NCBI GenBank assembly: GCA_000965745.1
Contig: CP009479.1
Location: 940,457-1,004,456 of the forward strand
DNA from: an uncultured archaeon
Lineage (GTDB): Archaea > Thermoplasmatota > Thermoplasmata > Thermoplasmatales > Thermoplasmataceae
Length of the DNA stretch: 64,000 nt
Direction of reading: 5' to 3'
This document shows, piece by piece, positions 42,539 through 50,957 of the stretch. The translations under genes were made by a program, and so were the position numbers. Positions within the stretch are counted from its first letter, which is position 1. Each line of letters opens with the position of its first letter. The notes under the pieces are model-generated. The model was not told the origin of the DNA and searched no databases. It saw nothing but the letters and a program-made list of their open reading frames with translations.

Positions 42539-42979
42539 ATGAAATTTGAAGGATCCAGAGAAGTAAACACGAGTGCGCAGGCAGTATGGGATTTCCTGAC
42601 AAACCCAAACAACATGGCGGAGTGCCTTCCGGATGCAAAGTCACATGAAGTTGTTGACGACAAGACAATAAAGGCACAACTGAAGGTGGGAGTAGGCTTC
42701 ATCAAGGAAGTGTTTGACTCCACAATCAGCTATTCCGAAGTCACGCCTGACTCAAAGGACATGAAAATCAAAATAGACGCAAAAGCCAAGGCAAACACTG
42801 CCACTATAAACATCGATGTCCATGTGGACGGGGCAGACTCAGCTGCAAAACTCCAGTGGACTGTCGATGCAGTTATGGCTGGAAGACTCGCCAGCATTGG
42901 TCAGAGATACATCAGCAAGGTTTCTGACAAGGTCATAGAACAGGCTTTTGAGTGCATGATGTCCAAGCTTGCACCATAA
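42539..42979 (+). CDS. CoxG-like SRPBCC family protein
   Basis: A 146-residue START/SRPBCC-fold protein of the carbon monoxide dehydrogenase subunit G family. It begins MKFEGSREVNTSAQAVWDFL and has NPNNMAECLPDAKSHEVV and MAGRLASIGQRYISKVSDKV, all standard for CoxG. In bacteria CoxG anchors CO dehydrogenase to the membrane; relatives occur with many molybdenum hydroxylases. The gene begins 12 bases after the large subunit, with GAGGTGAAAAAAGA as Shine-Dalgarno, and closes the operon; an oligo-T run follows at 42984-42990. Confidence 0.9.
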   Translation: MKFEGSREVNTSAQAVWDFLTNPNNMAECLPDAKSHEVVDDKTIKAQLKVGVGFIKEVFDSTISYSEVTPDSKDMKIKIDAKAKANTATINIDVHVDGADSAAKLQWTVDAVMAGRLASIGQRYISKVSDKVIEQAFECMMSKLAP

Positions 42980-43091
42980 ACCATTTTTTTCTATTTAATC
43001 TGGACAATCAAAGAGTTTATGTTTTTGATGATTCTTGGTTTTAATATTTTCGTATTCAGTCTTTCTGCTTAGGCAATAATTTGCTAGGTAA

Positions 43092-43099
43092 ATTTATAG
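43092..43099 (+). promoter_or_regulatory. TATA-like promoter of the aldolase/dehydrogenase unit
   Basis: ATTTATAG lies about 32 nt before the ATG at 43128 in an A/T-rich gap. It probably starts a two-gene transcript. Confidence 0.45.
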
Positions 43100-43127
43100 A
43101 TAAAACAATCATTAAGACGCTGATAAT

Positions 43128-43832
43128 ATGAAAATTGGCACTTTCTTGACCCTTGGCTCTCCCGAGATATGTGAGATGCTCGGTAATGAGATAGATTTTG
43201 CAGTTATAGATGCCGAGCATGGTGTGCTCATGGACAACACTTTGATCTCGGTCTTGCGGGCCATTCCCTCTGAGATTACGCCATGGGTTCGAGTGAAAAG
43301 ACCAGAACTGGCCAGCCTCGCCTTGGATCTTGGTGCAAAAGCTATCCTTATTCCACAGGTTCGTTCGATGCAGGATCTCAACTCTGCGGTGGAGTCATTC
43401 TACTACCCACCCAAGGGTCAGAGAGGATGGGGTCCTGGAAGGGTTTCCAGATATGGAATGGACATGATGAAGATAATCCAGGATGAAGCTATAAATGAGC
43501 TTTGGGTTCAAATCGAAACAAGGGAAGCACTTGAAATGGTGGAAGACATTGCCGCCCGTGAGGAGATCGATGGCCTTTTTGTCGGTCCCGGGGATCTTTC
43601 GCTTGCCCTTGGACACCCGGGCGAATGGAGCAATGAAGAACTGAAAAGTTCCACAGAGAGAATATTTGAAGCTTCTAGGAAGAATGGTAAAAAATTCGGG
43701 ATATTCACGGGCAATCCAGCCCAGGTTAGCTTCTGGGATAAGAAAGGGGCTGATCTTGTAGTTTTCGGTGCAGACTCTATATTTTTCATAGAAGGCTACA
43801 GGAACCTTATGAAAGAAGCAGGGAGGCAATGA
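43128..43832 (+). CDS. HpcH/HpaI aldolase family protein
   Basis: Class II (metal-dependent) aldolase of 234 residues, cleaving 4-hydroxy-2-oxo acids to pyruvate and an aldehyde or doing the reverse. Signs are DFAVIDAEHGVLMDN (about 26-40), PWVRVKRPELASLALDLGAK, WVQIETREALEMVEDI with the metal glutamate, and GLFVGPGDLSLALGHPG with the metal aspartate. Homologues act on 2,4-dihydroxyhept-2-enedioate, 2-keto-3-deoxy sugars or citramalyl-type compounds. It is followed by one base and then the hydroxyacid dehydrogenase, forming a two-step unit. Confidence 0.9.
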   Translation: MKIGTFLTLGSPEICEMLGNEIDFAVIDAEHGVLMDNTLISVLRAIPSEITPWVRVKRPELASLALDLGAKAILIPQVRSMQDLNSAVESFYYPPKGQRGWGPGRVSRYGMDMMKIIQDEAINELWVQIETREALEMVEDIAAREEIDGLFVGPGDLSLALGHPGEWSNEELKSSTERIFEASRKNGKKFGIFTGNPAQVSFWDKKGADLVVFGADSIFFIEGYRNLMKEAGRQ

Positions 43833-43833
43833 A

Positions 43834-44823
43834 ATGGCAAAGATTGTATTGAAAACAGATGGCGATTTCAGAGACGTGGGAATGGAGAGGAAGCTACTGC
43901 AGGATGCTGGATATGAGTTGGTTGAGAGAAACTGCCTCACATCCATGGACGTTCTCGAGGCCTGCAGGGAACTGAATCCTGATGCACTGATTGTACTCAA
44001 AGCACCAATCAATCAGGAAGTCATGGCTTCTGCGACTTCGGTCAAGGCAATCTCACGGTACGGGATCGGGCTTGACATGATAGATATGTCCGCAGCTAGC
44101 GAAATGGGAATACCAGTTGCATACGTGCCAGATTACTGCGTTGACGAGGTGAGCAATCATGCCATTTCTCTGATGTTTTCTGCCGAAAGGAGACTACTCA
44201 TTTTCGACAGGAAGGTCAGGAAAGGTGACTGGTCCATGGACGGGATAGCTCCTGTGCACAGGTTCAGTGAAAAGACGCTAGGTTTACTTGGTTTTGGGAG
44301 ACTTTCCCGTGCGGTTGCACAAAAGATGAAGGCATTTGATGTAAGACTGACGTCATTTGACCCACTTGTCAAAGGAGAGGAAATGGCGGCTCTAGATGTG
44401 GAGAAAGCAGAAACTATCGATGAATTGCTTGCTAATTCGGACATAATCAGCATCCATGTTCCTCTTACTAGACAGACTCACGGCCTCATAGGAAAAGAGG
44501 CGCTGGAAAAAATGAAAAAGGGCTCTGTCGTAATAAATACATCTAGAGGCGGTATTGTTGACCAGAAGGCACTTTTGGAATCTATTAAGACAGGGCATAT
44601 TGCGTCGGCGGGGCTGGACGTCTTTGAGGAGGAGCCAATTAATCCATCAGATCCAATACTAAAAGAATCCAGAATTGTACTTTCTCCACATGTTTCATAT
44701 TATTCAGAGGAAGCACTTTCGCAGGTGCAGAGTGACACAGCCCAAGGGATTGTGGATATACTAAGGGGAAAAAGGCCGAGGAACCTTGCTAATCCCGAAG
44801 TGTGGGGCAAGAGGCGTACATAA
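43834..44823 (+). CDS. D-isomer-specific 2-hydroxyacid dehydrogenase
   Basis: NAD-dependent 2-hydroxyacid dehydrogenase, 329 residues, related to phosphoglycerate and hydroxypyruvate/glyoxylate dehydrogenases. The nucleotide-binding motif is LGLLGFGRLSRAVAQK (about 148-163). Catalytic Arg is in VINTSRGGIVDQKALL, Glu in AGLDVFEEEP and His in VLSPHVSYYSEEAL. It has no C-terminal ACT domain, so serine biosynthesis is unlikely. Its placement directly after the aldolase suggests it reduces a 2-oxo acid released by that enzyme, or feeds one to it (inference). Confidence 0.9.
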   Translation: MAKIVLKTDGDFRDVGMERKLLQDAGYELVERNCLTSMDVLEACRELNPDALIVLKAPINQEVMASATSVKAISRYGIGLDMIDMSAASEMGIPVAYVPDYCVDEVSNHAISLMFSAERRLLIFDRKVRKGDWSMDGIAPVHRFSEKTLGLLGFGRLSRAVAQKMKAFDVRLTSFDPLVKGEEMAALDVEKAETIDELLANSDIISIHVPLTRQTHGLIGKEALEKMKKGSVVINTSRGGIVDQKALLESIKTGHIASAGLDVFEEEPINPSDPILKESRIVLSPHVSYYSEEALSQVQSDTAQGIVDILRGKRPRNLANPEVWGKRRT

Positions 44824-44828
44824 TCACT

Positions 44829-45710
44829 CTAATATATGCCAATGGGAGAAACAGGGGAACCCGCCCCACCCTTCAATTTTAGCGGAGCACAGGCAAAGAG
44901 GAATTCAGTCACTCCATCCATCGAAAGTTCTTGGAGCCTCATGTTTTCCACTAGGTGCATACCACTTCCCTTGATGAGTATCTGGTGGCACGGGAACAGA
45001 GTGGATGCATCCTCTGAATTAGTCACTTCATATGGCGAGGTATCTGTGCCAGTGATACTAGCACCACTTTTTCCGAGCCATTTTGCCACTTCAACGCCGG
45101 GCCCAGGCGCATCACCAAGGTATTTCTCATTATCAACAGCCCACAGCTTCCCAAATCCTGTATGGAAAAACACCCCATCGCCACGTTTTATGGTAAGACC
45201 ATACTCTCTCACCAGTTTCAATACTTCATCAACGTTTATTTCGTAACCGGGATCAAGCATGTCCACACCAAAGAATCTGGCAAAATCAAGAAGGAGACCT
45301 CTTGTAAACACAGGAGGCATAGTCTCTATCCCGAGTTTCGTTGTTCCAGTTTCAGCTGAAATCTCCCTTATGTCGATCCCACCATATATTTCGTGTCTGA
45401 AAGAAGCATGGTTAAGGCCGTCCACATGGGTTCCAGTGTGGTCAGAAAGCTCATACCTGCAAACCATTGAACCAAGCTCGTTCTTGAATTCGCTGAACTT
45501 TCTCAGAGAATAGTCTACATCCCTGTAGGTGTATGAGAAATACGGTCCATGGAACCAGATCTGCGGCATCCTATCGCTCAGCTCTTGGCTAAGACTTACC
45601 GCTCTCCCTTTCCTGACAAGGGATGCCGATTCTATCATTTTGTCGGGCGTAATTAGTGCTAAAGTCCCAAGATCATCGATTTCCGCGGGTGGCATGTAGT
45701 CACAATACAC
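44829..45710 (-). CDS. Cyclase family protein (kynurenine formamidase-like), copy 2
   Basis: Second cyclase-family hydrolase, 293 residues. The zinc motif is ELSDHTGTHVDGLNHASFR (about 92-110), followed by RGDGVFFHTGFGKLW and GASITGTDTSPYEVT. The N-terminal part has an extra FHGPYFSYTYRDVDYSLRKF stretch not usual in short kynurenine formamidases; that longer type occurs in bacterial cyclases acting on cyclic imides or unknown substrates. Convergent with the 2-hydroxyacid dehydrogenase gene and divergent from the metallo-beta-lactamase-fold gene, with a short shared promoter region. Confidence 0.85.
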   Translation of the reverse strand: MYCDYMPPAEIDDLGTLALITPDKMIESASLVRKGRAVSLSQELSDRMPQIWFHGPYFSYTYRDVDYSLRKFSEFKNELGSMVCRYELSDHTGTHVDGLNHASFRHEIYGGIDIREISAETGTTKLGIETMPPVFTRGLLLDFARFFGVDMLDPGYEINVDEVLKLVREYGLTIKRGDGVFFHTGFGKLWAVDNEKYLGDAPGPGVEVAKWLGKSGASITGTDTSPYEVTNSEDASTLFPCHQILIKGSGMHLVENMRLQELSMDGVTEFLFACAPLKLKGGAGSPVSPIGIY

Positions 45711-45766
45711 AGAATGCTTAAAACTTCATTGTAAAGGTTTAAATCGACTGATGAATGAGAAACCAG

Positions 45767-45773
45767 TTAAATA
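45767..45773 (+). promoter_or_regulatory. TATA-like promoter of the MBL-fold gene
   Basis: TTAAATA is centred 28 nt before the ATG at 45798 and supports that ATG over the in-frame TTG at 45792. Confidence 0.5.
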
Positions 45774-45797
45774 CCTCCTTATGCTGTACACTTGGTA

Positions 45798-46592
45798 ATG
45801 CCTGTACCGGGAGATAGGTCAAGGTTGGCAAAGATTGGTGAAGATTGGGAAGTGCTTGAAGGTGTAATTCAGGAATTTATGGGTGAGAAATCAGCACTTA
45901 ACCCGGTGATTGGAAGATGCAAGGATGGAATCGTTCTGATCGACACGGGGGCACCCGGGACTTTTGGGCAACTTGAAAACTCGCTATTGAAACTTGGTTT
46001 TGGCATTGAGGAAATTAAGATGGTGGTCATCACGCATTATCACTTTGACCATGTCGGAAATCTAATGGAAATCGCCATGAGAAACAAGAATGCGCGCATC
46101 CTGATGGGAAAGAACGATATCCCTTACTATGCCGGAGATAAGGTTCCAGAGGAGGAGGCTGTGGACGAGAAAGAATTGAGGAAATATTTCCCAAATTTTA
46201 AAAAAAGCGACTTGGATGGTGCTGCCAAAGACGAAGACATCTCATACTCCCCAGACTTGGAATTACTCTCTAGAATTGAACCTGTCGAAGAAGACTTATC
46301 AGTGATTGACGTGCCAGGCGAGATGAGGATTGTGGCAACACCCGGGCATACGCCGGGTCACCTCTCTGTATATCTGCAGGAGCTTAAGGCACTAGTCGCA
46401 GGCGACCTCATGATGTACTGGAAAGGGAACTTTTCGGGTCCGATCAGGACTTTCTCAAGCGATCCTGAAACTGCGGATGAATCCGTCAGGAAAGTCTCTA
46501 CCTTTGAGATTGACAAACTAATAGGGTATCACGGGTCACCATTTTTTGGGAATGTGAATTCTATGATCAACGAGTACTTGAGCAATATATGA
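45798..46592 (+). CDS. MBL-fold metallo-hydrolase
   Basis: Metallo-beta-lactamase-fold protein, 264 residues from the ATG at 45798. The zinc motif is VVITHYHFDHVGNLME (HxHxDH, about 78-90); the further ligands are in ATPGHTPGHLSVYLQ (H near 178), the aspartate in ALVAGDLMMYW, and the last histidine in LIGYHGSPFFG. Relatives include lactonases, glyoxalase II and quinol-type hydrolases; the sequence does not choose between them. A lactonase would suit a pathway that oxidises hydroxyacids (inference). Confidence 0.88.
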   Translation: MPVPGDRSRLAKIGEDWEVLEGVIQEFMGEKSALNPVIGRCKDGIVLIDTGAPGTFGQLENSLLKLGFGIEEIKMVVITHYHFDHVGNLMEIAMRNKNARILMGKNDIPYYAGDKVPEEEAVDEKELRKYFPNFKKSDLDGAAKDEDISYSPDLELLSRIEPVEEDLSVIDVPGEMRIVATPGHTPGHLSVYLQELKALVAGDLMMYWKGNFSGPIRTFSSDPETADESVRKVSTFEIDKLIGYHGSPFFGNVNSMINEYLSNI

Positions 46593-46614
46593 CTCATTCT
46601 TTCTTACCTGACCG

Positions 46615-46660
46615 AATAGGGCAAGCTGTAAGGTTAACTGGCTTAATAGGGTCAAGTTAA
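46615..46660 (+). repeat. Imperfect direct repeat upstream of MFS gene
   Basis: AATAGGGCAAG at 46615 and AATAGGGTCAAG at 46645 are repeated 30 bases apart, close to three helical turns. They lie between the MBL-fold gene and the MFS gene start region and could be paired regulator sites. Confidence 0.3.
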
Positions 46661-46782
46661 ACTATTTAAACAATTCATCAAAACGTATTGCGTCTTGGAA
46701 AAGAATTAATATCATACCCATTATATAGCATGCCATGGGTGGCTCAACTGAGAGTTCGAGTAGTGCCGTAAATATACCAGTA

Positions 46783-46785
46783 TAG
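46783..46785 (+). other. In-frame amber codon near the 5' end of the MFS gene
   Basis: From the ATG at 46735 the frame reads MGGSTESSSSAVNIPV, then TAG, then YSIFITLVSFFGWTLAFMDA and the rest of an MFS carrier without further stops. The sequence after the stop is the first half of helix 1, so the stop lies inside the natural coding region. A single C-to-T change of a CAG (Gln) codon would explain it. Confidence 0.6.
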
Positions 46786-46827
46786 TATTCGATTTTTATA
46801 ACACTGGTATCATTTTTTGGGTGGACG

Positions 46828-48036
46828 TTGGCTTTTATGGATGCCCAGTTTTTTGGTTTATTGATACCAAAAATCTTGCCAGCTTTCTCCTTAAGTCTGA
46901 ACGAAATTAGCTTGATAACAACTGTTTCAAACGTTTTGGCGATATTTTCTGCAATTCTTCTGGGGCAGTTGATGGACAGGAGAGGAAGGCTGCTTCCATT
47001 TCAGATAACGATGGTCTTGTATTCAATAGGTTCATTTTTCACCGCGATAAGTGGCGGATTCCTTTCGTTGCTTGGGGCCAGAACGGTGGTAACGCTTGGA
47101 ACCGGTCCTGAGGGCAGTGTAGCAAGTGTTATGGTAACAGAGAACCACGACAAGAAGTGGAGAGGCATAAGTACAGGTCTTCTCTTGCTGGCTGTACCTG
47201 TTGGAGTAACAATAGCAACAATAATTACGGGACTAGTTGTTGTCACTGGTGGTTTCAATTGGAGATACGTCTTCTTTATAGGAATTTTCCCGGCTATTCT
47301 GATACTGGTAGCAAGGCTTAAAGCGAAGGAGAGTCAAAGATTCGTAGAGATGGACAGGATAAGAAGGGAGGCAAAATCAGAATCCGCTTCTTCTGATATT
47401 GTAGACGTTAAGAAAGCAAACCATGACCCAGTGGCACAACTTTTCGAATCAGACCTAAGGAAGAAGTCGCTTACAGTCATGATATTCTCTACTCTGGCAT
47501 CTGGTGTATTTTTCAGCATATTGTTATATGCAACGGAATACCTCACCGTGGCAAAGGGTCTCAGTTATGGCGCATCCCTGGTTGTTGTGGGAACAGGTTC
47601 AACTGCTTCCATTGCAGGATACATAATTGCAACTTTCATAGGCCAGAAAATAGGCAGAAAAGAAACCACAATTATTTTCGGGCTACTTGGCGGAGTGGCA
47701 TTGTTTTTCCTTGCTACCTCAAATGGTTATGGAAATATTCTACTTAGCTACTCGCTTTTCCAAGTGTTCTTTGCAGCCATTGGATCAACATTTGTAGCAC
47801 TTTTCGCAGAAATGTACCCCACAAGAGCAAGAGGAGCAGGCCAGAGCCTGAACTTTGCTTCACAGTCTGCAGGATATGCTATTTGGCCACTCTTACTCAC
47901 ATCGACAGTTGGAGTAATTGGGTGGCATAATGGTTTTCTCATCGTGGAAGTGATACCTCTGATCATATCATCGCTCTCACTCTTCGCAATTCCCAGAGTA
48001 AAGCCCACCGATGAATTGGAAGCTATTGCGGTCTGA
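46828..48036 (+). CDS. MFS transporter with interrupted 5' end
   Basis: Major facilitator carrier; 402 residues remain downstream of the in-frame TTG at 46828. Conserved parts are LLGQLMDRRGRLLPFQ (loop 2-3), TLGTGPEGSVASVMVTENHD in the helix 4 region, FIGQKIGRKETTIIFG and EMYPTRARGAGQSLNFASQS, as in AAHS/MHS-type acid carriers. The full gene probably started at the ATG 46735, but an amber codon interrupts it at 46783. Helix 1 spans the stop-to-TTG segment, so starting at 46828 or the ATG 46837 removes half of helix 1. It may be a recent pseudogene, use readthrough, or be a sequencing error. Ending ELEAIAV matches the MFS gene at 35742. Confidence 0.75.
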   Translation: MAFMDAQFFGLLIPKILPAFSLSLNEISLITTVSNVLAIFSAILLGQLMDRRGRLLPFQITMVLYSIGSFFTAISGGFLSLLGARTVVTLGTGPEGSVASVMVTENHDKKWRGISTGLLLLAVPVGVTIATIITGLVVVTGGFNWRYVFFIGIFPAILILVARLKAKESQRFVEMDRIRREAKSESASSDIVDVKKANHDPVAQLFESDLRKKSLTVMIFSTLASGVFFSILLYATEYLTVAKGLSYGASLVVVGTGSTASIAGYIIATFIGQKIGRKETTIIFGLLGGVALFFLATSNGYGNILLSYSLFQVFFAAIGSTFVALFAEMYPTRARGAGQSLNFASQSAGYAIWPLLLTSTVGVIGWHNGFLIVEVIPLIISSLSLFAIPRVKPTDELEAIAV

Positions 48037-48279
48037 CGGTACTTGCCTACCAACCCCAATTTTTCCCATTTTTCCGCTATATGCGCTGCAAAGTAAACTA
48101 TTTGTGACTTCCTCCAGGATGGGTGATTTAGGAATGGTTCTTATCGTAATATAAATTTAACTATCTAGATTAATCGCATACACTTCCTCATTTGCTGATG
48201 ATCTAAACAACCTATAGTTTTTTATACTCAATATATTCCTACAAATAGATTCTTAAACAATTACGCAGTATGACATCCC

Positions 48280-49536
48280 ATGGCATTACCCGGTTTTGAT
48301 AAGGACTTGACCGTAAGGGGGATGGCTCTTAAGAATGCAGGCTGGTTTTTATTGCTAGCAGTCATCCTTGCTTACCCGATATTCCTCCAGAATTTTGACT
48401 CGGAGGTATATTCATTTGGAGCCCCTACAATTATACAAAATATAAATGCTCCTGCACTTTATATTGGCCTTACAGCCACAGGTTACGTTGTGGGAATTGT
48501 TGTATTCAGCCTTTTTGGAGGATACCTTTTTGACAGAGTATCGCCAAAAATCGCCATAATACTTGGTCTAGGCATTTTCAGCATTTTCTCTGCACTCAGC
48601 GGTTATTCAACTGGAGCTCTGGAACTAGTCATATTCAGGATACTAGATGGAGTTGGCGTATCAATTTTCCAGGTTTGTTCGGCTTCATATCTTGGGGAAG
48701 CTCTTCCAATCACAAGGGGAAGGCTCCTTTCAGTGAGTGTTCTGCTCGGTGGCCTCGGGCTGTTCGCAGGTCCTTTCATAGTGGCCCCATTCACTGGCAA
48801 CATATCCCTTCCTTTCACCATAGCGGGTATGCTTGGGCTTCTGGGTATAGTGTTGTTTATAATTTTCCTACCGAGGAAATTCAAGAGCGAGGTTAAACTG
48901 GAGACGCACAAGTACTCGCTTTCGTCTCTCAAACATAGAAACGTCCTTCTTGGCTCATTATCAATCATTCCCTTCGGGTTGGCACTTTTCGCCGAAGTGA
49001 GTTATGTTCCACTTTACTTCCAGAAGGTGCTAACCTTTTCATCTTTCCAAGCTACTCTGGCGGTTTCTGCGTTTGGAATAGCCCCATTTGTGTTTGCTAT
49101 ACCTGTCGGAATACTTTCGGACAAGATTGGAAGAAAGCCCTTCATACTTCTGGCCGCAGCGTTTCAGGTTATAGCAGGCTTCCTGCTCTTCGTGATTCAC
49201 CCACCGTTCATACTCGCTTTTGTGCTCAACGCAATGTACGGATTTGGCTGGGGAATATATTTCATGAACATGGTGGCCATAGTTTTAGACTCAGTTCCTG
49301 ACTCAGTAGCGGGACTTTCAATAGGCATGCTTTACACGACTTTCAACATCGGAGCTGCTTTCGGTGGTCCTGCGATGGGCTCACTCATTGGGATAAGCTG
49401 GCCAATTGCTGGCGCTCTTTCTATTGGCATAGTCTCAATTGTCACTTTTGTGATTGCATTACCAATGAAGGAAGGCTTGGGCTTGGCAAAAAAGCAGATG
49501 AAAGAGGTCGAGGAAGTAGAAGAAATTCCGGCATGA
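48280..49536 (+). CDS. MFS transporter
   Basis: Major facilitator carrier, 418 residues and twelve helices. Loop 2-3 is LFGGYLFDRVSPKIAIIL, the helix 4 region RILDGVGVSIFQVCSASYLG, and the second-half repeat GILSDKIGRKPFILLAAAFQ. The acidic tail is MKEVEEVEEIPA. The overall layout is of drug:H+ antiporter-like or sugar-acid carriers; cargo unknown. A TATA-like TTAAACAA lies about 28 nt before the ATG in a 243-base gap that shows no other feature. It follows the interrupted MFS gene in the same direction but is only distantly similar to it. An oligo-T run ends it (49554-49561). Confidence 0.87.
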   Translation: MALPGFDKDLTVRGMALKNAGWFLLLAVILAYPIFLQNFDSEVYSFGAPTIIQNINAPALYIGLTATGYVVGIVVFSLFGGYLFDRVSPKIAIILGLGIFSIFSALSGYSTGALELVIFRILDGVGVSIFQVCSASYLGEALPITRGRLLSVSVLLGGLGLFAGPFIVAPFTGNISLPFTIAGMLGLLGIVLFIIFLPRKFKSEVKLETHKYSLSSLKHRNVLLGSLSIIPFGLALFAEVSYVPLYFQKVLTFSSFQATLAVSAFGIAPFVFAIPVGILSDKIGRKPFILLAAAFQVIAGFLLFVIHPPFILAFVLNAMYGFGWGIYFMNMVAIVLDSVPDSVAGLSIGMLYTTFNIGAAFGGPAMGSLIGISWPIAGALSIGIVSIVTFVIALPMKEGLGLAKKQMKEVEEVEEIPA

Positions 49537-49553
49537 CCAATTTTTATTTCCAA

Positions 49554-49561
49554 TTTTTTTT
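49554..49561 (+). terminator. T-run terminator between convergent genes
   Basis: TTTTTATTTCCAA and then eight T residues follow the MFS stop codon by 10-25 bases and end before the convergent amidohydrolase gene. Confidence 0.45.
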
Positions 49562-49583
49562 GAAACCTTTATCCAGACATTTT

Positions 49584-50894
49584 TCAAAGCCCGTTCACTG
49601 GAAGCTTAAGCTCTTTCCTATCTACCATGTTCCCGTTCTTGATTACAGCAGCTATATCTCGGAGGTTTTCAATGCCCTCCAAGGGGTTAGATCGCAGGAG
49701 CACAATATCGGCATTTTTGCCTTCGGAAACTGATCCCAGCTCTTCTTCTCTGCCAAGAACTTTGGCGCCATTGATTGTAGCTGCCTGCAAGACCTCCATG
49801 TTTGTGAGTCCAGCCTGTGAAAGCAGATACAGTTCCCTGTGGTAATCGGGGCCGGAAGTCCCATCAGTACCAGCAGATATCACTGATCCCGCCTCCTGGA
49901 GCTTGAGGATATTCTCCTGCACTACGGGTGTCATCAATTCCATCCATTTTGTCCATATGTTTCCGGCAAGCCTGACCCTTTCAGTTTTCAGAAGAAACTC
50001 TCTTTCGTCGTCATCCACACATTCTCTGTAAAGGCCTCTATTAAGATAGTCCGGGTCCTTCACCAGCCTCGAATACCCTTCTCCGATTTGAAGAGTAGAA
50101 ACTAGTGGTATCCTTTTGCTCGATACTATTTTACCAAACTCTTCTGTTATGGGTGATTGTATTACGGTATGTGCAAGCACATCAGCACCTGCATTTATTG
50201 CTTCTCTTGACCTCACTTCGTTTGACACGTGAACAGTCACTCTAAATCCATTCTCGTGGCACACATCTATGACATCTTTCAAGACTTTCTTCTCCAGAAT
50301 TGGTATATAGGGCCTTATGCCCCATCCATGTTCATCATATGTGATTTTCACCAGATCGGGGCCCTTTCTCAAAAATGAAATCAGTTTCTCTTTGTCTTCA
50401 GGTAGTGAATCTATCTCGCAGGCCACTTCACTCCCGTGCCCACCAGTAGCTGTAATCAGATTTCCAGTACAGAATATCCTGGGACTTGTTATAACTCCAT
50501 TACGTTCTTCAGCCCTGAGAGTGTAGATCAAATCGCTGATATTTCCAGCATCAAAAATGGAAGTCACTCCTGAATATAGGTATGAATGGAGTTTCTGCAG
50601 CATTCTTTCCTTTTGTAAGGTTTCATCCATAACCTTTGAAATGGGGGCGTCTTTCAAAGGTGCGCTGTATCTCCTTGCCTTCAAATGTATATGGGCATCT
50701 ATCATACCCGGGATCACAAACTTGCCTTTACCATCAAGAATTTCAAAGTCCTGTCTTTCTTTTCTCAGGTCTTCTGTTGAGATCCTTGATATTTTTCCTT
50801 TTTCTACAAGTATGTTCACTTTTTCCCTTGTAGTGCTTGCATCAACATCAATCAGTGAAACATTCATGACTATTAGATTCCCTTCACCCTGCAT
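49584..50894 (-). CDS. Amidohydrolase family protein (prolidase/imidazolonepropionase-like), copy 1
   Basis: Metal-dependent hydrolase of the amidohydrolase superfamily, 436 residues. An N-terminal beta-sandwich strand set (VSLIDVDASTTREKVNILVE) precedes GKFVIPGMIDAHIHLKARR, the HxH motif at about 72-76. Other ligands: lysine in PDLVKITYDEHG, His in FRVTVHVSNEV, His in ADVLAHTV and Asp in VISAGTDGTSG. C-terminal LGREEELGSVSEGKNADIVL is standard. The group hydrolyses cyclic amides or dipeptides. It lies 63 bases upstream of the next minus-strand neighbour in order (its partner at 50958 is transcribed toward it). Confidence 0.88.
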   Translation of the reverse strand: MQGEGNLIVMNVSLIDVDASTTREKVNILVEKGKISRISTEDLRKERQDFEILDGKGKFVIPGMIDAHIHLKARRYSAPLKDAPISKVMDETLQKERMLQKLHSYLYSGVTSIFDAGNISDLIYTLRAEERNGVITSPRIFCTGNLITATGGHGSEVACEIDSLPEDKEKLISFLRKGPDLVKITYDEHGWGIRPYIPILEKKVLKDVIDVCHENGFRVTVHVSNEVRSREAINAGADVLAHTVIQSPITEEFGKIVSSKRIPLVSTLQIGEGYSRLVKDPDYLNRGLYRECVDDDEREFLLKTERVRLAGNIWTKWMELMTPVVQENILKLQEAGSVISAGTDGTSGPDYHRELYLLSQAGLTNMEVLQAATINGAKVLGREEELGSVSEGKNADIVLLRSNPLEGIENLRDIAAVIKNGNMVDRKELKLPVNGL

Positions 50895-50957
50895 AAAGAG
50901 GAAATTTATGGAAGACTATATTCCTTTGCAGGAAAAATTTGCCAGTCATGAACAAAG

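Noticed and set aside
46735-46785. Pyrrolysine at the amber codon of the MFS gene
   Set aside because: Pyrrolysine is known mainly in methylamine methyltransferases; an N-terminal tail position in a carrier and the absence of pyl genes in the window make a mutation or error more likely.
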